The translations under genes were made by a program, and so were the position numbers. From contig NZ_LR590469.1 in NCBI RefSeq assembly GCF_901472495.1, positions 186,001 through 250,000 of the forward strand: a stretch of 64,000 nucleotides of DNA, written 5' to 3'. This document shows positions 8,698-17,516 of this stretch, piece by piece (the stretch's first letter is position 1; each line of letters opens with the position of its first letter). The DNA comes from Yersinia enterocolitica subsp. enterocolitica. GTDB taxonomy: Bacteria > Pseudomonadota > Gammaproteobacteria > Enterobacterales > Enterobacteriaceae. The notes under the pieces were generated by a model. That model saw only the letters and a program-made list of their open reading frames with translations. It searched no databases and was not told the DNA's origin.

Positions 8698-9519
8698 TTA
8701 TGCCAGCACATGCTGGCGGATAACCGCAGCAATACCCGGTTGTTCGTTATCGGCAATCACCAGATCGGCCCGTTGTTTGATGGCATCAGCGCTGTTGCCC
8801 ATAGCCACACCTAAACCGGCGCTCTCAAGCATGCTCAGGTCGTTAAAATTGTCACCAAAAGCGACCACTTCTTTCATGCTCAAACCTTGAGATTCAACCC
8901 ATTGTTGCAGGCGCATCCCTTTGCTATTTCCGGCTTGGGCGATATCCACTTGATCATGCCACGACCATTCACATGCCAGCCCCATTTCATCTTCTACTTT
9001 GCTCGCAAATGTTTTTAGTTGGTCGATGTCAGCATGGGAAGTGGCAAATTTCCAAATAGCATTGGCGCTGTGGGCGGCATCTAACAAGCTATCGACCTGA
9101 AGCAGGGTCGGGCGTTGGGCAACGGGTAATGATTCGGCCCAATTGAGGGAGCGAACGACATGCCCGCTACTCTGTTGATAAAGCATCGCATCGTCGACAT
9201 ACATCAGCCCGTGGATATCACTTTGCTCCAGCAACTGTAATACCTGAACCGCCTGTTGAGGTTCTAATGGGTTGGAATCTAAAACTTTTTTGGCTTGATA
9301 ATCATATAGGTAAGTGCCATTACAGCAAATTGCTGGAGTGTCGAGCTCAAGCGCCTGATAAAACGGATGAATCGCCACATGATGACGACCCGTGACGACC
9401 ACAACCTTGACCCCTGCGGCGCGAGCTTGCGCCAGTGCGGACAAAGATTCAGGTAAAATACGTTTCTTGCTGTCCAGCAGCGTTCCATCCAAATCCAATG
9501 CAATAATACGGTATGTCAT
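8698..9519 (-). CDS. ybhA: Pyridoxal phosphate phosphatase, HAD (Cof) family
   Basis: A 273-residue HAD-superfamily phosphatase. Motif I is DLDGTLLD near the N-terminus, motif II VVVTGRH, motif III the conserved Lys in GNSKGMRL, and motif IV FGDNFNDLSML. E. coli YbhA (272 residues) dephosphorylates pyridoxal phosphate and other sugar phosphates in the cytoplasm. Start 9519 (MTYRIIALDLDG) is chosen by homology over the open frame that continues to 9579. It is convergent with modC, as in E. coli. Confidence 0.92.
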   Translation of the reverse strand: MTYRIIALDLDGTLLDSKKRILPESLSALAQARAAGVKVVVVTGRHHVAIHPFYQALELDTPAICCNGTYLYDYQAKKVLDSNPLEPQQAVQVLQLLEQSDIHGLMYVDDAMLYQQSSGHVVRSLNWAESLPVAQRPTLLQVDSLLDAAHSANAIWKFATSHADIDQLKTFASKVEDEMGLACEWSWHDQVDIAQAGNSKGMRLQQWVESQGLSMKEVVAFGDNFNDLSMLESAGLGVAMGNSADAIKQRADLVIADNEQPGIAAVIRQHVLA

Positions 9520-9782
9520 AGTGATGCTAATCCCAAGGCGAGAAATAATATGTTTGCATAGTATTTTCTGATGGTACACCGGATAAGCAGTTGATTAAAC
9601 CTGACTGGGTAAGCACCCGCATCAACGGCTAAAAATAAGCAGAATAAGTTTTGATCTTCACGATGGCGGGCTGTTGTTATGTCTGCTCAGTCAGGTAAGC
9701 TAGGCTAAATTATTCGCAATTTTGCAATTGTGTTAAGCGCTGGGTTTGTTTGGAAAGACAAATTCGGCCAATGAAAGTTGCC

Positions 9783-9909
9783 TATACCCTAAATAATTAG
9801 AGTTGCAGGAAGGCGGCAAGCGAGTGAGTCCCGATGAGTTGACGCCAGTCAATGATTCGGGTGATTGAACGAAGCCAACACACATGCAGCTTGAAGTATG
9901 ACGAGTATA
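9783..9909. repeat. ERIC element (127 bp)
   Basis: It opens TATACCCTAAATAATTAGAG and TTGCAGGAAGGCGGCAA and closes CATGCAGCTTGAAGTATGAC followed by GAGTATA, the two ends of the enterobacterial repetitive intergenic consensus. Its length is exactly the canonical 127 bp. The central arms (CGATGAGTTGACG / CGTCAA region and GATTCGGGTGA) are imperfectly complementary. It ends 23 bp before the pgl start codon, with only the AAGGAG ribosome-binding site between them, so it is part of the pgl leader or covers its promoter. Confidence 0.9.
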
Positions 9910-9932
9910 ATTGGCTCGACTAAGGAGTAAAG

Positions 9933-10934
9933 ATGAAGCAAGTGGTTTACGTGGCAAGCCCAGACAGTCAGCAGATCCATGTCTGGCAATTAGGTTCCAC
10001 CGGTGAATTAACCTTACTGCAAACGGTGGAAGTTCCGGGCCAGGTGCAGCCGATGACAATCAACCCGAACCAGCGTCATTTGTATGTTGGCGTTCGCCCT
10101 GATTTTGGCATCGTCAGCTATAACATTGCCGATGATGGCACCCTGACTGCTGCCGGTATGGCACCGTTGCCAGGTAGTCCAACTCATATTGGCACGGATC
10201 TGCAAGGCCGTTTCTTGTTCTCTGCTTCTTATAGTTTCAATTGTGTCAGTATCAGCCCTATTGATGAGCACGGTGTGGTACAAGCGCCTATTCAGCAGCT
10301 TAATGATTTACCTGCGCCACACTCGGCAAATATTGACCCGACCAATCAAATCCTGCTGGTGCCTTGCCTGAAAGAAGACAAAGTGCGCTTATTTGATTTG
10401 AGTGCCGAGGGTAAATTGACGCCACATGCGCAGTCTGATGTGACTGTTGCCGCCGGTGCTGGCCCACGCCATATGGCTTTCCACCCTAATCAGCAGGTGG
10501 CTTATTGTGTCAATGAGCTGAATAGCTCGGTTGATGTATACCAAATCAGCAATAACGGCCAGGAATATAAGATCATTCAAACATTGGATGCCATGCCTGC
10601 CGACTTTACTGACACCCGTTGGGCAGCTGATATCCACATCACGCCAAATGGCTGCCATTTGTACATTAGTGATCGTACTGCCAGTCTGTTGGGTATTTTT
10701 AGTGTTTCTGAAGACGGTCGTGAGATTGCGTTGGTGGGTCATCATCAGACTGAAGCCCAGCCGCGCGGTTTTAATATCGACCACAATGGCCAGTTCCTGA
10801 TCTCTTCCGGCCAGAAATCTGATCATATCGAAGTGTATCGTATCGATCAGAATAGCGGCGAGTTGACCACCCTCAAGCGCTATCCGGTTGGGAAAGGCCC
10901 AATGTGGGTCAGCATATTGGCACCAAGAGCCTAA
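9933..10934 (+). CDS. pgl: 6-phosphogluconolactonase (beta-propeller type)
   Basis: Hydrolyses 6-phosphogluconolactone in the oxidative pentose phosphate pathway. The 333 residues match the seven-bladed propeller enzyme of E. coli (YbhE, 331), not the DevB type; repeated blade motifs such as VYVASPDSQQIHVW, HLYVGVRPDFGIVSY, GAGPRHMAFHPN and HLYISDRTASLLGIF are visible. The ATG has an AAGGAG site 5 bp upstream. An ERIC element occupies the region just upstream. It is a single gene between ybhA and bioA. Confidence 0.95.
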   Translation: MKQVVYVASPDSQQIHVWQLGSTGELTLLQTVEVPGQVQPMTINPNQRHLYVGVRPDFGIVSYNIADDGTLTAAGMAPLPGSPTHIGTDLQGRFLFSASYSFNCVSISPIDEHGVVQAPIQQLNDLPAPHSANIDPTNQILLVPCLKEDKVRLFDLSAEGKLTPHAQSDVTVAAGAGPRHMAFHPNQQVAYCVNELNSSVDVYQISNNGQEYKIIQTLDAMPADFTDTRWAADIHITPNGCHLYISDRTASLLGIFSVSEDGREIALVGHHQTEAQPRGFNIDHNGQFLISSGQKSDHIEVYRIDQNSGELTTLKRYPVGKGPMWVSILAPRA

Positions 10935-11051
10935 AAAATAATGTTATCAGGCGGGGGAAGTGTGCCGAATAAGCTATAGCGATGTGAGTCGCCGCAGTGC
11001 CCGTCGGTACAGTCACCCCGTCAGTCTCCAAACTGTTTTTCGGCAATTTCT

Positions 11052-12329
11052 TTAGTAGCGTCTTCCCACTGCACCTGCCACCGCGTCGGTCAGTCGGGTT
11101 AATGCTTCTGACGAGATAACATAAGGTGGCATCAGGTAAATTAGCTTGCCAAAGGGTCTGATCCACACCCCTTGTTCAACAAAACCGCGTTGCAGGCGAG
11201 CGACGTTAACCGGTTCCTTCATTTCCACCACCCCGATAGCCCCTAATACCCGCACATCAGCTACTGTTTTATGCTCTGCCAATGGTAAAAGCGCTTGTTT
11301 CAATTGAATTTCGATGGAAGCCACTTGCTGTTGCCAGCGATTCTCTGCCAATAGACTCAGGCTGGCGGAGGCCACCGCGCAAGCCAGCGGGTTTGCCATA
11401 AATGTCGGCCCATGCATAAAGCACCCAGCATCACCGTTACTGATGGTTTCTGCCACTTTTCGGGTGGTCAGTGTGGCGGATAAGGTCAAATAGCCGCCTG
11501 TTAGGGCCTTACCTAAACAGAGAATATCCGGCACGATTTGCGCGTGTTCACAGGCAAAAAGTTTGCCGGTGCGGCCAAATCCTGTGGCGATTTCATCAGC
11601 AATCAACAAAATATTATATTGATCGCACAAGGCCCTTACCTCACGCAGATAAGCGGGGTGATAGATACGCATCCCACCCGCACCTTGCACTATTGGCTCC
11701 AAAATCACCGCCGCAATCTCACCGGCGTGCTTTGCTATCATTGCAGCAAAATCGGTGATGTCTTCCGAGTTCCATGCCTCATCAAAGCGGCTTTGTGGCG
11801 CGGCGGCGAACAGATTTTCAGCTAAATAACCTTGATACAAACTGTGCATGGAGTTCTGCGGATCACACACTGACATCGCGCCGAAGGTATCACCATGATA
11901 GCCGTGGCGCAGGGTCAAAATCCGCTGCCGCCGTTCCCCTTTTGCCTGCCAGTATTGTAATGCTATTTTCAGCGCAACCTCGACCGCCACCGAGCCAGAA
12001 TCAGCCAGAAACACGCATTCCAGTGCCGGCGGGGTCATGGAAACCAGCTGTTGGCAAAGCTTCACCGCTGGCGGATGGGTGATACCGCCAAACATCACAT
12101 GCGACATCTTATCCAACTGCTGATGTGCCGCCTGATTAAGCGCGGGGTGGTTGTATCCGTGAATCGCCGCCCACCATGAAGACATACCATCAATTAGCCG
12201 TCGGCCATCGGCCAGTTGTAGCTCAACACCTTCGGCGGCAACTACCGGATAACAGGGCAATGGGTCGGTCATTGAAGTGTAGGGATGCCAGATGTGGCGT
12301 TGATCAAAAGCCAGGTCAGAAGGTGTCAT
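11052..12329 (-). CDS. bioA: Adenosylmethionine-8-amino-7-oxononanoate aminotransferase
   Basis: Transfers an amino group from S-adenosylmethionine to KAPA, giving DAPA, the third step of biotin ring assembly. It has 425 residues and class-III aminotransferase features: the ADSGSVAVEVALK cofactor loop, GYHGDTFGAMS, DEIATGFGRTG, and the PLP-binding Lys in CLGKALTGG. Start 12329 (MTPSDLAFDQRHIWHPY) is set by homology; the frame is open to 12359 but that would run into the operator. It is divergent from bioBFCD across the shared bio control region. Confidence 0.96.
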   Translation of the reverse strand: MTPSDLAFDQRHIWHPYTSMTDPLPCYPVVAAEGVELQLADGRRLIDGMSSWWAAIHGYNHPALNQAAHQQLDKMSHVMFGGITHPPAVKLCQQLVSMTPPALECVFLADSGSVAVEVALKIALQYWQAKGERRQRILTLRHGYHGDTFGAMSVCDPQNSMHSLYQGYLAENLFAAAPQSRFDEAWNSEDITDFAAMIAKHAGEIAAVILEPIVQGAGGMRIYHPAYLREVRALCDQYNILLIADEIATGFGRTGKLFACEHAQIVPDILCLGKALTGGYLTLSATLTTRKVAETISNGDAGCFMHGPTFMANPLACAVASASLSLLAENRWQQQVASIEIQLKQALLPLAEHKTVADVRVLGAIGVVEMKEPVNVARLQRGFVEQGVWIRPFGKLIYLMPPYVISSEALTRLTDAVAGAVGRRY

Positions 12330-12340
12330 GAGAATTTGTC

Positions 12341-12370
12341 GTAAACCAAAATGATGCAAGAATGGTTGAC
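12341..12370. promoter_or_regulatory. BirA operator (bioO) between bioA and bioB
   Basis: GTAAACC and GGTTGAC are separated by 16 bp, the same spacing as the E. coli bio operator TGTAAACC-N16-GGTTTACA, with one mismatch in the right arm. It lies 11 bp before the bioA start and 58 bp before bioB, in the divergent promoter region. The biotinoyl-AMP-loaded BirA dimer would repress both directions. Confidence 0.8.
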
Positions 12371-12428
12371 AGTATATCGAGTTTATTTACACTGACGACA
12401 CTTTTTTCTCTTCTTTGGAGAAGCCGTA

Positions 12429-13481
12429 ATGGCAAATTATCTTCGCTGGACAGTCGGGCAAGCCCAGGCCCTGTTTGAAAAACCGTTGCTGGATTTATTA
12501 TTTGAAGCTCAGCAGATTCATCGTCAGCATTTTGATCCACGCCAGGTTCAAGTCAGTACTTTGTTGTCGATTAAAACCGGCGCTTGTCCGGAAGATTGCA
12601 AATATTGTCCACAAAGCTCGCGTTACAAAACCGGGCTGGAAAGTGAGCGCTTAATGCAGGTCGAGCAAGTGCTGGAATCCGCGAAAAAAGCCAAGGCTGC
12701 GGGTTCAACCCGTTTTTGTATGGGAGCGGCCTGGAAAAATCCGCATGAGCGCGATATGCCTTATCTGGAAAAAATGGTCGAAGGCGTCAAGGCGATGGGC
12801 ATGGAAACCTGCATGACCTTGGGGACTTTGGACAAACAGCAAGCCCACCGTTTGGCAGACGCCGGATTGGATTATTACAATCACAATCTGGATACCTCGC
12901 CGGAATTCTACGGCAGCATCATCACCACCCGCAGTTATCAGGAGCGGCTTGATACCTTAAGCGAAGTGCGCGATGCGGGGATCAAAGTCTGTTCCGGCGG
13001 CATTGTTGGGCTGGGCGAAACCGTTCGTGACCGTGCCGGGCTGCTAGTGGAACTGGCGAATTTGCCGAAACCACCGGAAAGCGTGCCGATCAACATGCTG
13101 GTCAAAGTGAAAGGCACACCGCTGGAAAATAACGACGATGTGGATGCTTTTGAGTTTATTCGCACCATCGCGGTTGCCCGCATTATGATGCCAACCTCCT
13201 ATGTGCGACTCTCTGCTGGCCGTGAGCAGATGAATGAACAAACGCAGGCTATGTGCTTTATGGCTGGGGCTAATTCCATTTTCTATGGTTGCAAATTACT
13301 CACCACGCCGAATCCAGAAGAAGATAAAGATTTACAGCTATTTCGCAAATTGGGGCTGAACCCGCAGCAAACCGCAACACAGCACGGTGATCGCGCACAG
13401 CAACAGGTTTTGACCGAGCAATTATTGCATGGTGATTCCTTGCCCGAAGACTCGGTTCAATTTTATAACGCGGCCCACTGA
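12429..13481 (+). CDS. bioB: Biotin synthase (radical SAM)
   Basis: Inserts sulfur into dethiobiotin, the last step of biotin synthesis. It has 350 residues; the radical-SAM motif CPEDCKYC gives C53, C57 and C60 as [4Fe-4S] ligands. The auxiliary cluster region is also conserved (CMGAAWKNP, CMTLGTL, CSGGIVGLGE, and the Arg in YVRLSAGRE). First gene of bioBFCD, with a TTTGGAG ribosome-binding site; its TGA overlaps the bioF ATG by one base. The C-terminal tail differs in sequence from E. coli. Confidence 0.97.
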   Translation: MANYLRWTVGQAQALFEKPLLDLLFEAQQIHRQHFDPRQVQVSTLLSIKTGACPEDCKYCPQSSRYKTGLESERLMQVEQVLESAKKAKAAGSTRFCMGAAWKNPHERDMPYLEKMVEGVKAMGMETCMTLGTLDKQQAHRLADAGLDYYNHNLDTSPEFYGSIITTRSYQERLDTLSEVRDAGIKVCSGGIVGLGETVRDRAGLLVELANLPKPPESVPINMLVKVKGTPLENNDDVDAFEFIRTIAVARIMMPTSYVRLSAGREQMNEQTQAMCFMAGANSIFYGCKLLTTPNPEEDKDLQLFRKLGLNPQQTATQHGDRAQQQVLTEQLLHGDSLPEDSVQFYNAAH

Positions 13482-14632
13482 TGAGCTGGCAGAACAAAAT
13501 AGATCTCGGCCTGCAACAGCGACACGAAGCAGCCGCTTATCGTTGCCGTCAAGTCAATGATGGGGCGAATGGGCGCTGGTTACAGACTGGAGCGCAGCAA
13601 TATCTCAACTTTTCCAGCAATGACTATTTGGGATTAAGTCAGGATGCTGCGGTCATTGCGGCCTGGCAGCAAGGGGCGCAGCGCTATGGCGTGGGGAGTG
13701 GCGGTTCTGGTCATGTTACGGGCTATAGCTTGCCTCATGCCCAATTGGAACAACAATTAGCTGACTGGTTGGGTTATCCGCGTGCCTTGTTGTTTATCTC
13801 CGGTTTTGCCGCCAATCAGGCTGTATTGACGGCGTTAACCGCTGCTGATGACCGAATTTTGGCCGATAAACTCAGCCATGCCTCTTTGCTGGAAGCCGCT
13901 ACGCACTCTCCGGCGCAACTTCGGCGCTTTGCTCACAATCAACCTGATTCACTGCAAAAACTGCTTAATAAGCCGTGTTCAGGCCAAACTTTGGTGGTGA
14001 CAGAAGGCGTTTTTAGCATGGATGGCGACAGCGCACCGTTGGCAGCTATACAGCAACATACGGCGGCTGCGGGGGGCTGGTTATTGGTGGACGACGCTCA
14101 TGGTATCGGCGTGCGAGGGGCTACGGGGCGGGGAAGTTGTGAGTTGCAAGGTGTGAAACCTGAACTGCTGGTGGTGACTTTTGGTAAGGCGTTTGGCTTG
14201 AGTGGTGCGGCGGTGTTATGTCAGGAGCCGGTAGCCGAATACTTGCTGCAATATGCTCGTCACCTGATTTACAGCACGGCAATGCCACCGGCGCAGGCCT
14301 GTGCTCTGCAAGCCGCGCTACTACGCATTCAGCAAGGTGATGATTTGCGCCAACGCCTCCAGCAACGCATTACACAATTTCGCTGCGGTGCGGCAGCTTT
14401 ACCGCTGCAATTAGGGGCATCTGAAACCGCCATTCAGCCACTATTGGTCGGCGACAATCAACAGACAGTGGCATTGGCAGAGCAGCTACGCGCTGCGGGC
14501 TTGTGGGTGACGGCTATTCGGCCACCGACAGTTCCTCCCGGTGGTGCAAGATTGCGTATTACCCTGAGTGCCGCCCATGAGAGTGAAGATATTGACCGTC
14601 TGCTGGAGGTGCTACATGGCGTTTGTCACTGA
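13481..14632 (+). CDS. bioF: 8-amino-7-oxononanoate synthase
   Basis: A PLP enzyme that condenses pimeloyl-ACP with L-alanine to KAPA. The 383 residues are the usual length. Visible are the substrate-loop GSGGSGHVTGYS, DDAHGIGVRG (cofactor aspartate) and the Schiff-base Lys in VVTFGKAFGLSGAA. Its start overlaps the bioB stop, and its last 17 bp overlap bioC, so the four genes are translationally coupled. Confidence 0.96.
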   Translation: MSWQNKIDLGLQQRHEAAAYRCRQVNDGANGRWLQTGAQQYLNFSSNDYLGLSQDAAVIAAWQQGAQRYGVGSGGSGHVTGYSLPHAQLEQQLADWLGYPRALLFISGFAANQAVLTALTAADDRILADKLSHASLLEAATHSPAQLRRFAHNQPDSLQKLLNKPCSGQTLVVTEGVFSMDGDSAPLAAIQQHTAAAGGWLLVDDAHGIGVRGATGRGSCELQGVKPELLVVTFGKAFGLSGAAVLCQEPVAEYLLQYARHLIYSTAMPPAQACALQAALLRIQQGDDLRQRLQQRITQFRCGAAALPLQLGASETAIQPLLVGDNQQTVALAEQLRAAGLWVTAIRPPTVPPGGARLRITLSAAHESEDIDRLLEVLHGVCH

Positions 14633-15428
14633 AAATTCACCGCCAGCAAGAGTCAGTAAACCCACAGCAAATCAACCAACAGTGAATAAACCAGCAATTG
14701 CTGCGGCTTTTAGTCGAGCGGCAGGCAGTTACGATATCGCCGCCGATTTGCAACGGGAAACCGGTGAGGTTTTGTTGGCCCTTGGGGGGCAACATCCAGG
14801 GATATCAGTATTGGATGCTGGTTGTGGTACTGGGCATTTCAGCCGCCTGTGGCGCGAGCGCGCTAAGCAAGTTATTGCATTGGATCTGGCCGCGGGGATG
14901 TTGGATCACGCCCGCCAACATAAAGCTGCCGATGACTACCTTCTTGGCGATATTGAGAATATTCCGCTGTCAGATCAAACAGTTGATATCTGTTTTAGCA
15001 ATTTAGCGGTGCAGTGGTGCACTGATTTGTCTGTGGCGCTGGCTGAACTGTATCGAGTCACTCGCCCAGGGGGGATCATCCTGTTTTCCACTCTGGCCGA
15101 CGGCTCTCTGGATGAGTTGGGGCAGGCATGGCAACAAGTTGATGGTAAGCGGCATGTGAATGATTTCCTCTCATTTCAGCATATCAGCGCGGCTTGTCAG
15201 AGATATCGCCATACCCTGACACCGCAGATATATCAGCAACAGTTTCCGAATGTCATCGCCCTTATGCGCTCGCTACAGGGCATTGGTGCCACGCACTTAC
15301 ATCAAGGGCGTAAGGCTGGGTTGAATGGCCGCAAGCGCCTCATGGCCTTGCAGCAGGCTTATAGCATGCAATCTGGTTACTACCCGCTGAGTTACCATTT
15401 GGTTTATGGGGTTATTTATCGTGATTAG
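14616..15428 (+). CDS. bioC: Malonyl-ACP O-methyltransferase
   Basis: A SAM-dependent methyltransferase that methylates malonyl-ACP so that fatty acid synthesis can build the pimelate chain. It has about 270 residues. Motif I is VLDAGCGTGHFS, then ALDLAAGML, GDIENIPL and the FSNLAVQWC motif typical of BioC. Start 14616 (MAFVTENS) is preferred because GGAGGT lies 5 bp upstream; it gives a longer N-terminal tail than the 251-residue E. coli protein. The homologous core begins at NKPAIAAAFSRAA. Confidence 0.93.
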   Translation: MAFVTENSPPARVSKPTANQPTVNKPAIAAAFSRAAGSYDIAADLQRETGEVLLALGGQHPGISVLDAGCGTGHFSRLWRERAKQVIALDLAAGMLDHARQHKAADDYLLGDIENIPLSDQTVDICFSNLAVQWCTDLSVALAELYRVTRPGGIILFSTLADGSLDELGQAWQQVDGKRHVNDFLSFQHISAACQRYRHTLTPQIYQQQFPNVIALMRSLQGIGATHLHQGRKAGLNGRKRLMALQQAYSMQSGYYPLSYHLVYGVIYRD

Positions 15429-16134
15429 ACGTTGGTTTATCACCGGCACAGATACTGATGTCGGTAAGACTGTTGCCAGTTGTGCATTGTTGCAAGCCGC
15501 AGCCCTCCAAGGCTTCCGCACCGCGGGTTATAAACCGGTAGCATCTGGCAGTCAGATGACAGCCGATGGCTTGCGTAACAGTGACGCTCTGGCATTACAG
15601 GCGAATAGCACTCAAACATTGTCTTATGCACAGGTGAATCCATTGACACTGCTAGAGGCGACCTCGCCGCATATTGCCAGTGTCAGTGAAGGGCAGGAGA
15701 TTCATTTGCCGGTCTTATCACAAGGCTTACGCCAACTTGAGCAATCAGCTGACTGGATATTGGTCGAAGGGGCAGGGGGTTGGTTTACGCCCCTTTCGTC
15801 ACAGGCGACGTTTGCCGATTGGGTGCAGCAGGAACAATTGCCAGTGATAATGGTTGTTGGGGTAAAACTTGGCTGCATCAATCATGCACTGTTGACGGTT
15901 TTGGCGATTGAGCAAGCGGGGCTACCTTTGGCCGGTTGGGTGGCGAATGAGGTGATACCGGCAGGACGGCGGCAAACTGAATACATGGCAACACTGAAAC
16001 GGATGATAAACGCACCGTTACTAGGGATTGTTCCCCATCTTGCGGATTTGGCTACTTCTCCTGTGACAGAGCGACGCGATCTTGGTCGCTATCTGGATCT
16101 GAGTTTATTAGCAGTGCACCGCCGCCCAGATTAA
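15421..16134 (+). CDS. bioD: Dethiobiotin synthetase
   Basis: An ATP-dependent ligase closing the ureido ring of dethiobiotin. The P-loop GTDTDVGKT lies near the N-terminus, with YKPVASGS and the LVEGAGGWFTPL motif; ending RTMINAP-like LLGIVPHLA is as in BioD1. I set the start at GTG 15421 (MIRRWFITGTD): GGGG lies 9 bp upstream and the length fits E. coli. An in-frame ATG at 15406 has no ribosome-binding site. It overlaps the end of bioC by 8 bp and is the last gene of the bio operon. Confidence 0.92.
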   Translation: MIRRWFITGTDTDVGKTVASCALLQAAALQGFRTAGYKPVASGSQMTADGLRNSDALALQANSTQTLSYAQVNPLTLLEATSPHIASVSEGQEIHLPVLSQGLRQLEQSADWILVEGAGGWFTPLSSQATFADWVQQEQLPVIMVVGVKLGCINHALLTVLAIEQAGLPLAGWVANEVIPAGRRQTEYMATLKRMINAPLLGIVPHLADLATSPVTERRDLGRYLDLSLLAVHRRPD

Positions 16135-16171
16135 AGGTAAATACGGATTTTTAGCCATTTGGTGGTTAAAA

Positions 16172-16194
16172 GGGCTAATAACAAGTATTAGCCC
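16172..16194. terminator. Hairpin between convergent bioD and the UrtE-like gene
   Basis: GGGCTAATA (16172-16180) and TATTAGCCC (16186-16194) form a perfect 9-bp stem with a 5-nt loop. The T-tract is poor (ACTATTTCG downstream; AACCACC on the other strand), so it may terminate weakly in both directions. It is the only visible candidate end for the bio operon. Confidence 0.5.
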
Positions 16195-16244
16195 ACTATT
16201 TCGTCTGGTATAAATAGGGGGGCGCATAGCAGTATTGAGCCATC

Positions 16245-16952
16245 TCAACTGGCCAAATGCTCAATGATCATATTTTCATCCAACTGATCTAACGTCCCTT
16301 GCGCCACATTTCTCCCTCCTGCCATCAAGCAAAATCTATCTGCAACATGTTGAATAAACGGTAATCGATGTTCGACCAGCAATACCGTCATGCCAAGGCT
16401 ACGGCTAAGTTGGTGCAGGATATTGCCGATGTCCTCACTCAGTGGCGGCAACGTACCGTTACCTGGCTCATCAAGAATAAGCAATTCAGGTTCGGCGACC
16501 AGCGCGCGGGCAATCGCCAACTGTTGTTGCTGGTAACGGGTAAGTTCTCCACCCCGTTGATGACGTTTGTCATACAACAGAGGGAACAACTCAAAAACCC
16601 AGCCCGGGATATGGCGTGATTTATGTCCAGCGAGCACGGCTATCAACATATTCTCCTCAACACTCATTTGGGAGAATATCTGTTGCCCTTGCGGAACATA
16701 GCCGATACCTAGCGCAGTGCGCCCTTCAACAGGTTGCTGTAACAAATTCTGCGGCGGTTCATGGTTCGGCTGCCAGGTCATGGTGCCACTCATAACGGGC
16801 AGATGGCCCATGATGCAATTAATTAATGTGGTTTTCCCTACGCCATTACGCCCAATCAGGCAGGTGCATTGGCCGCGGGGAATCTCCAGATTGATATCCC
16901 AAAGAATATGGTTCTGACCATAGTATTGATTTACAGCGGTTAAACTCAGCAT
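16245..16952 (-). CDS. Orphan UrtE/LivF-like ABC ATPase with altered signature motif
   Basis: 235 residues, clearly related to UrtE at 51815-52513 (shared QYYG...HIL, LIGRNGVGKTT, GYVPQGQQIF, ELFPLLYDKRHQRGGEL). Walker A (34-42), Q-loop and Walker B LLILDEP (157-163) are intact, and H195 could serve as the switch histidine. The ABC signature LSGGQ is LTRYQ (137-141), and the usual DEPTEGIQPS is DEPGNGTLPP, so ATPase function may be impaired. No permease or binding protein gene is nearby. The start has a GGAG site. It lies between bioD and uvrB, which I recall as adjacent in E. coli. Confidence 0.75.
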   Translation of the reverse strand: MLSLTAVNQYYGQNHILWDINLEIPRGQCTCLIGRNGVGKTTLINCIMGHLPVMSGTMTWQPNHEPPQNLLQQPVEGRTALGIGYVPQGQQIFSQMSVEENMLIAVLAGHKSRHIPGWVFELFPLLYDKRHQRGGELTRYQQQQLAIARALVAEPELLILDEPGNGTLPPLSEDIGNILHQLSRSLGMTVLLVEHRLPFIQHVADRFCLMAGGRNVAQGTLDQLDENMIIEHLAS

Positions 16953-17077
16953 CAGTGCTTCTCCTCAGTCGATCTCAGTTGCTCACAGGTATCCCGGTGT
17001 TCTGTAACGGCTAGTGAAGGATTAACCAGCAAATCTGCATACTTGGTAGCGGCAGCACTGCATAAAACACCACATTT
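16952..17077 (-). pseudogene. Short open frame upstream of the UrtE-like gene, possible remnant
   Basis: On the minus strand a 41-codon frame without an ATG ends in a TGA that overlaps the UrtE-like ATG (TGATG). The translation includes AATKYADLLVNPSLAVTEHR. The overlap is what an operon junction looks like, so this may be the tail of a lost upstream gene; I do not recognise the sequence and it could be chance. Confidence 0.25.
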
Positions 17078-17493
17078 CTAGCGGGTGGTTGCGAGTGTCT
17101 TTTGTTCCTCAAACAAGTAAGCAACTCTTGGGCCAAGTTGCGATGAGTTGAGATAAAATACGTATGTTAACGGGCTGTAAATGGTTTTGGCGCGCAAGGG
17201 GAAACTAAAACGGCTAAAACAGCTGGAGGGCCAGTGGTGAGTGGGTTTTTATTGCACTCAAGCAGTGCTATACAGAAAATAATGGTGCAATAAAAATACA
17301 GGACTTCTTGCACTGCTGAGTAGCCTCACAGAAAGAACTAAAATTATAGAATTAGCAAATAGATTTGTTAGCACTAATTGAAATATGCGGTGAAATAAAA
17401 ATGTAAAAAAAACACTAAAAAAGTCAGTTTGTCACTATAACTTCGCGAAGCTTCGCTTTTCGCCAACACGCGGCCCTTATGGGGTTGAATGAG

Positions 17494-17516
17494 TTATCCA
17501 CCATTCCTGTGGATAA
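17494..17516. promoter_or_regulatory. Paired DnaA boxes upstream of uvrB
   Basis: TTATCCACC (17494-17502, one mismatch) and TGTGGATAA (17508-17516, exact R-type box TTATCCACA on the other strand) form an inverted pair 5 bp apart, 400 bp before uvrB. In E. coli a DnaA box is known in the distal uvrB promoter region, which supports function here. The rest of the 960-bp gap 16953-17916 is AT-rich; apart from this pair, the SOS box, the remnant frame above and a CTTCGCGAAG palindrome near 17443, I see nothing in it. Confidence 0.6.

Noticed and set aside
15406..15420. ATG 15406 as the bioD start
   Set aside because: No ribosome-binding site upstream and it adds residues absent from E. coli BioD; GTG 15421 has GGGG at 9 bp.
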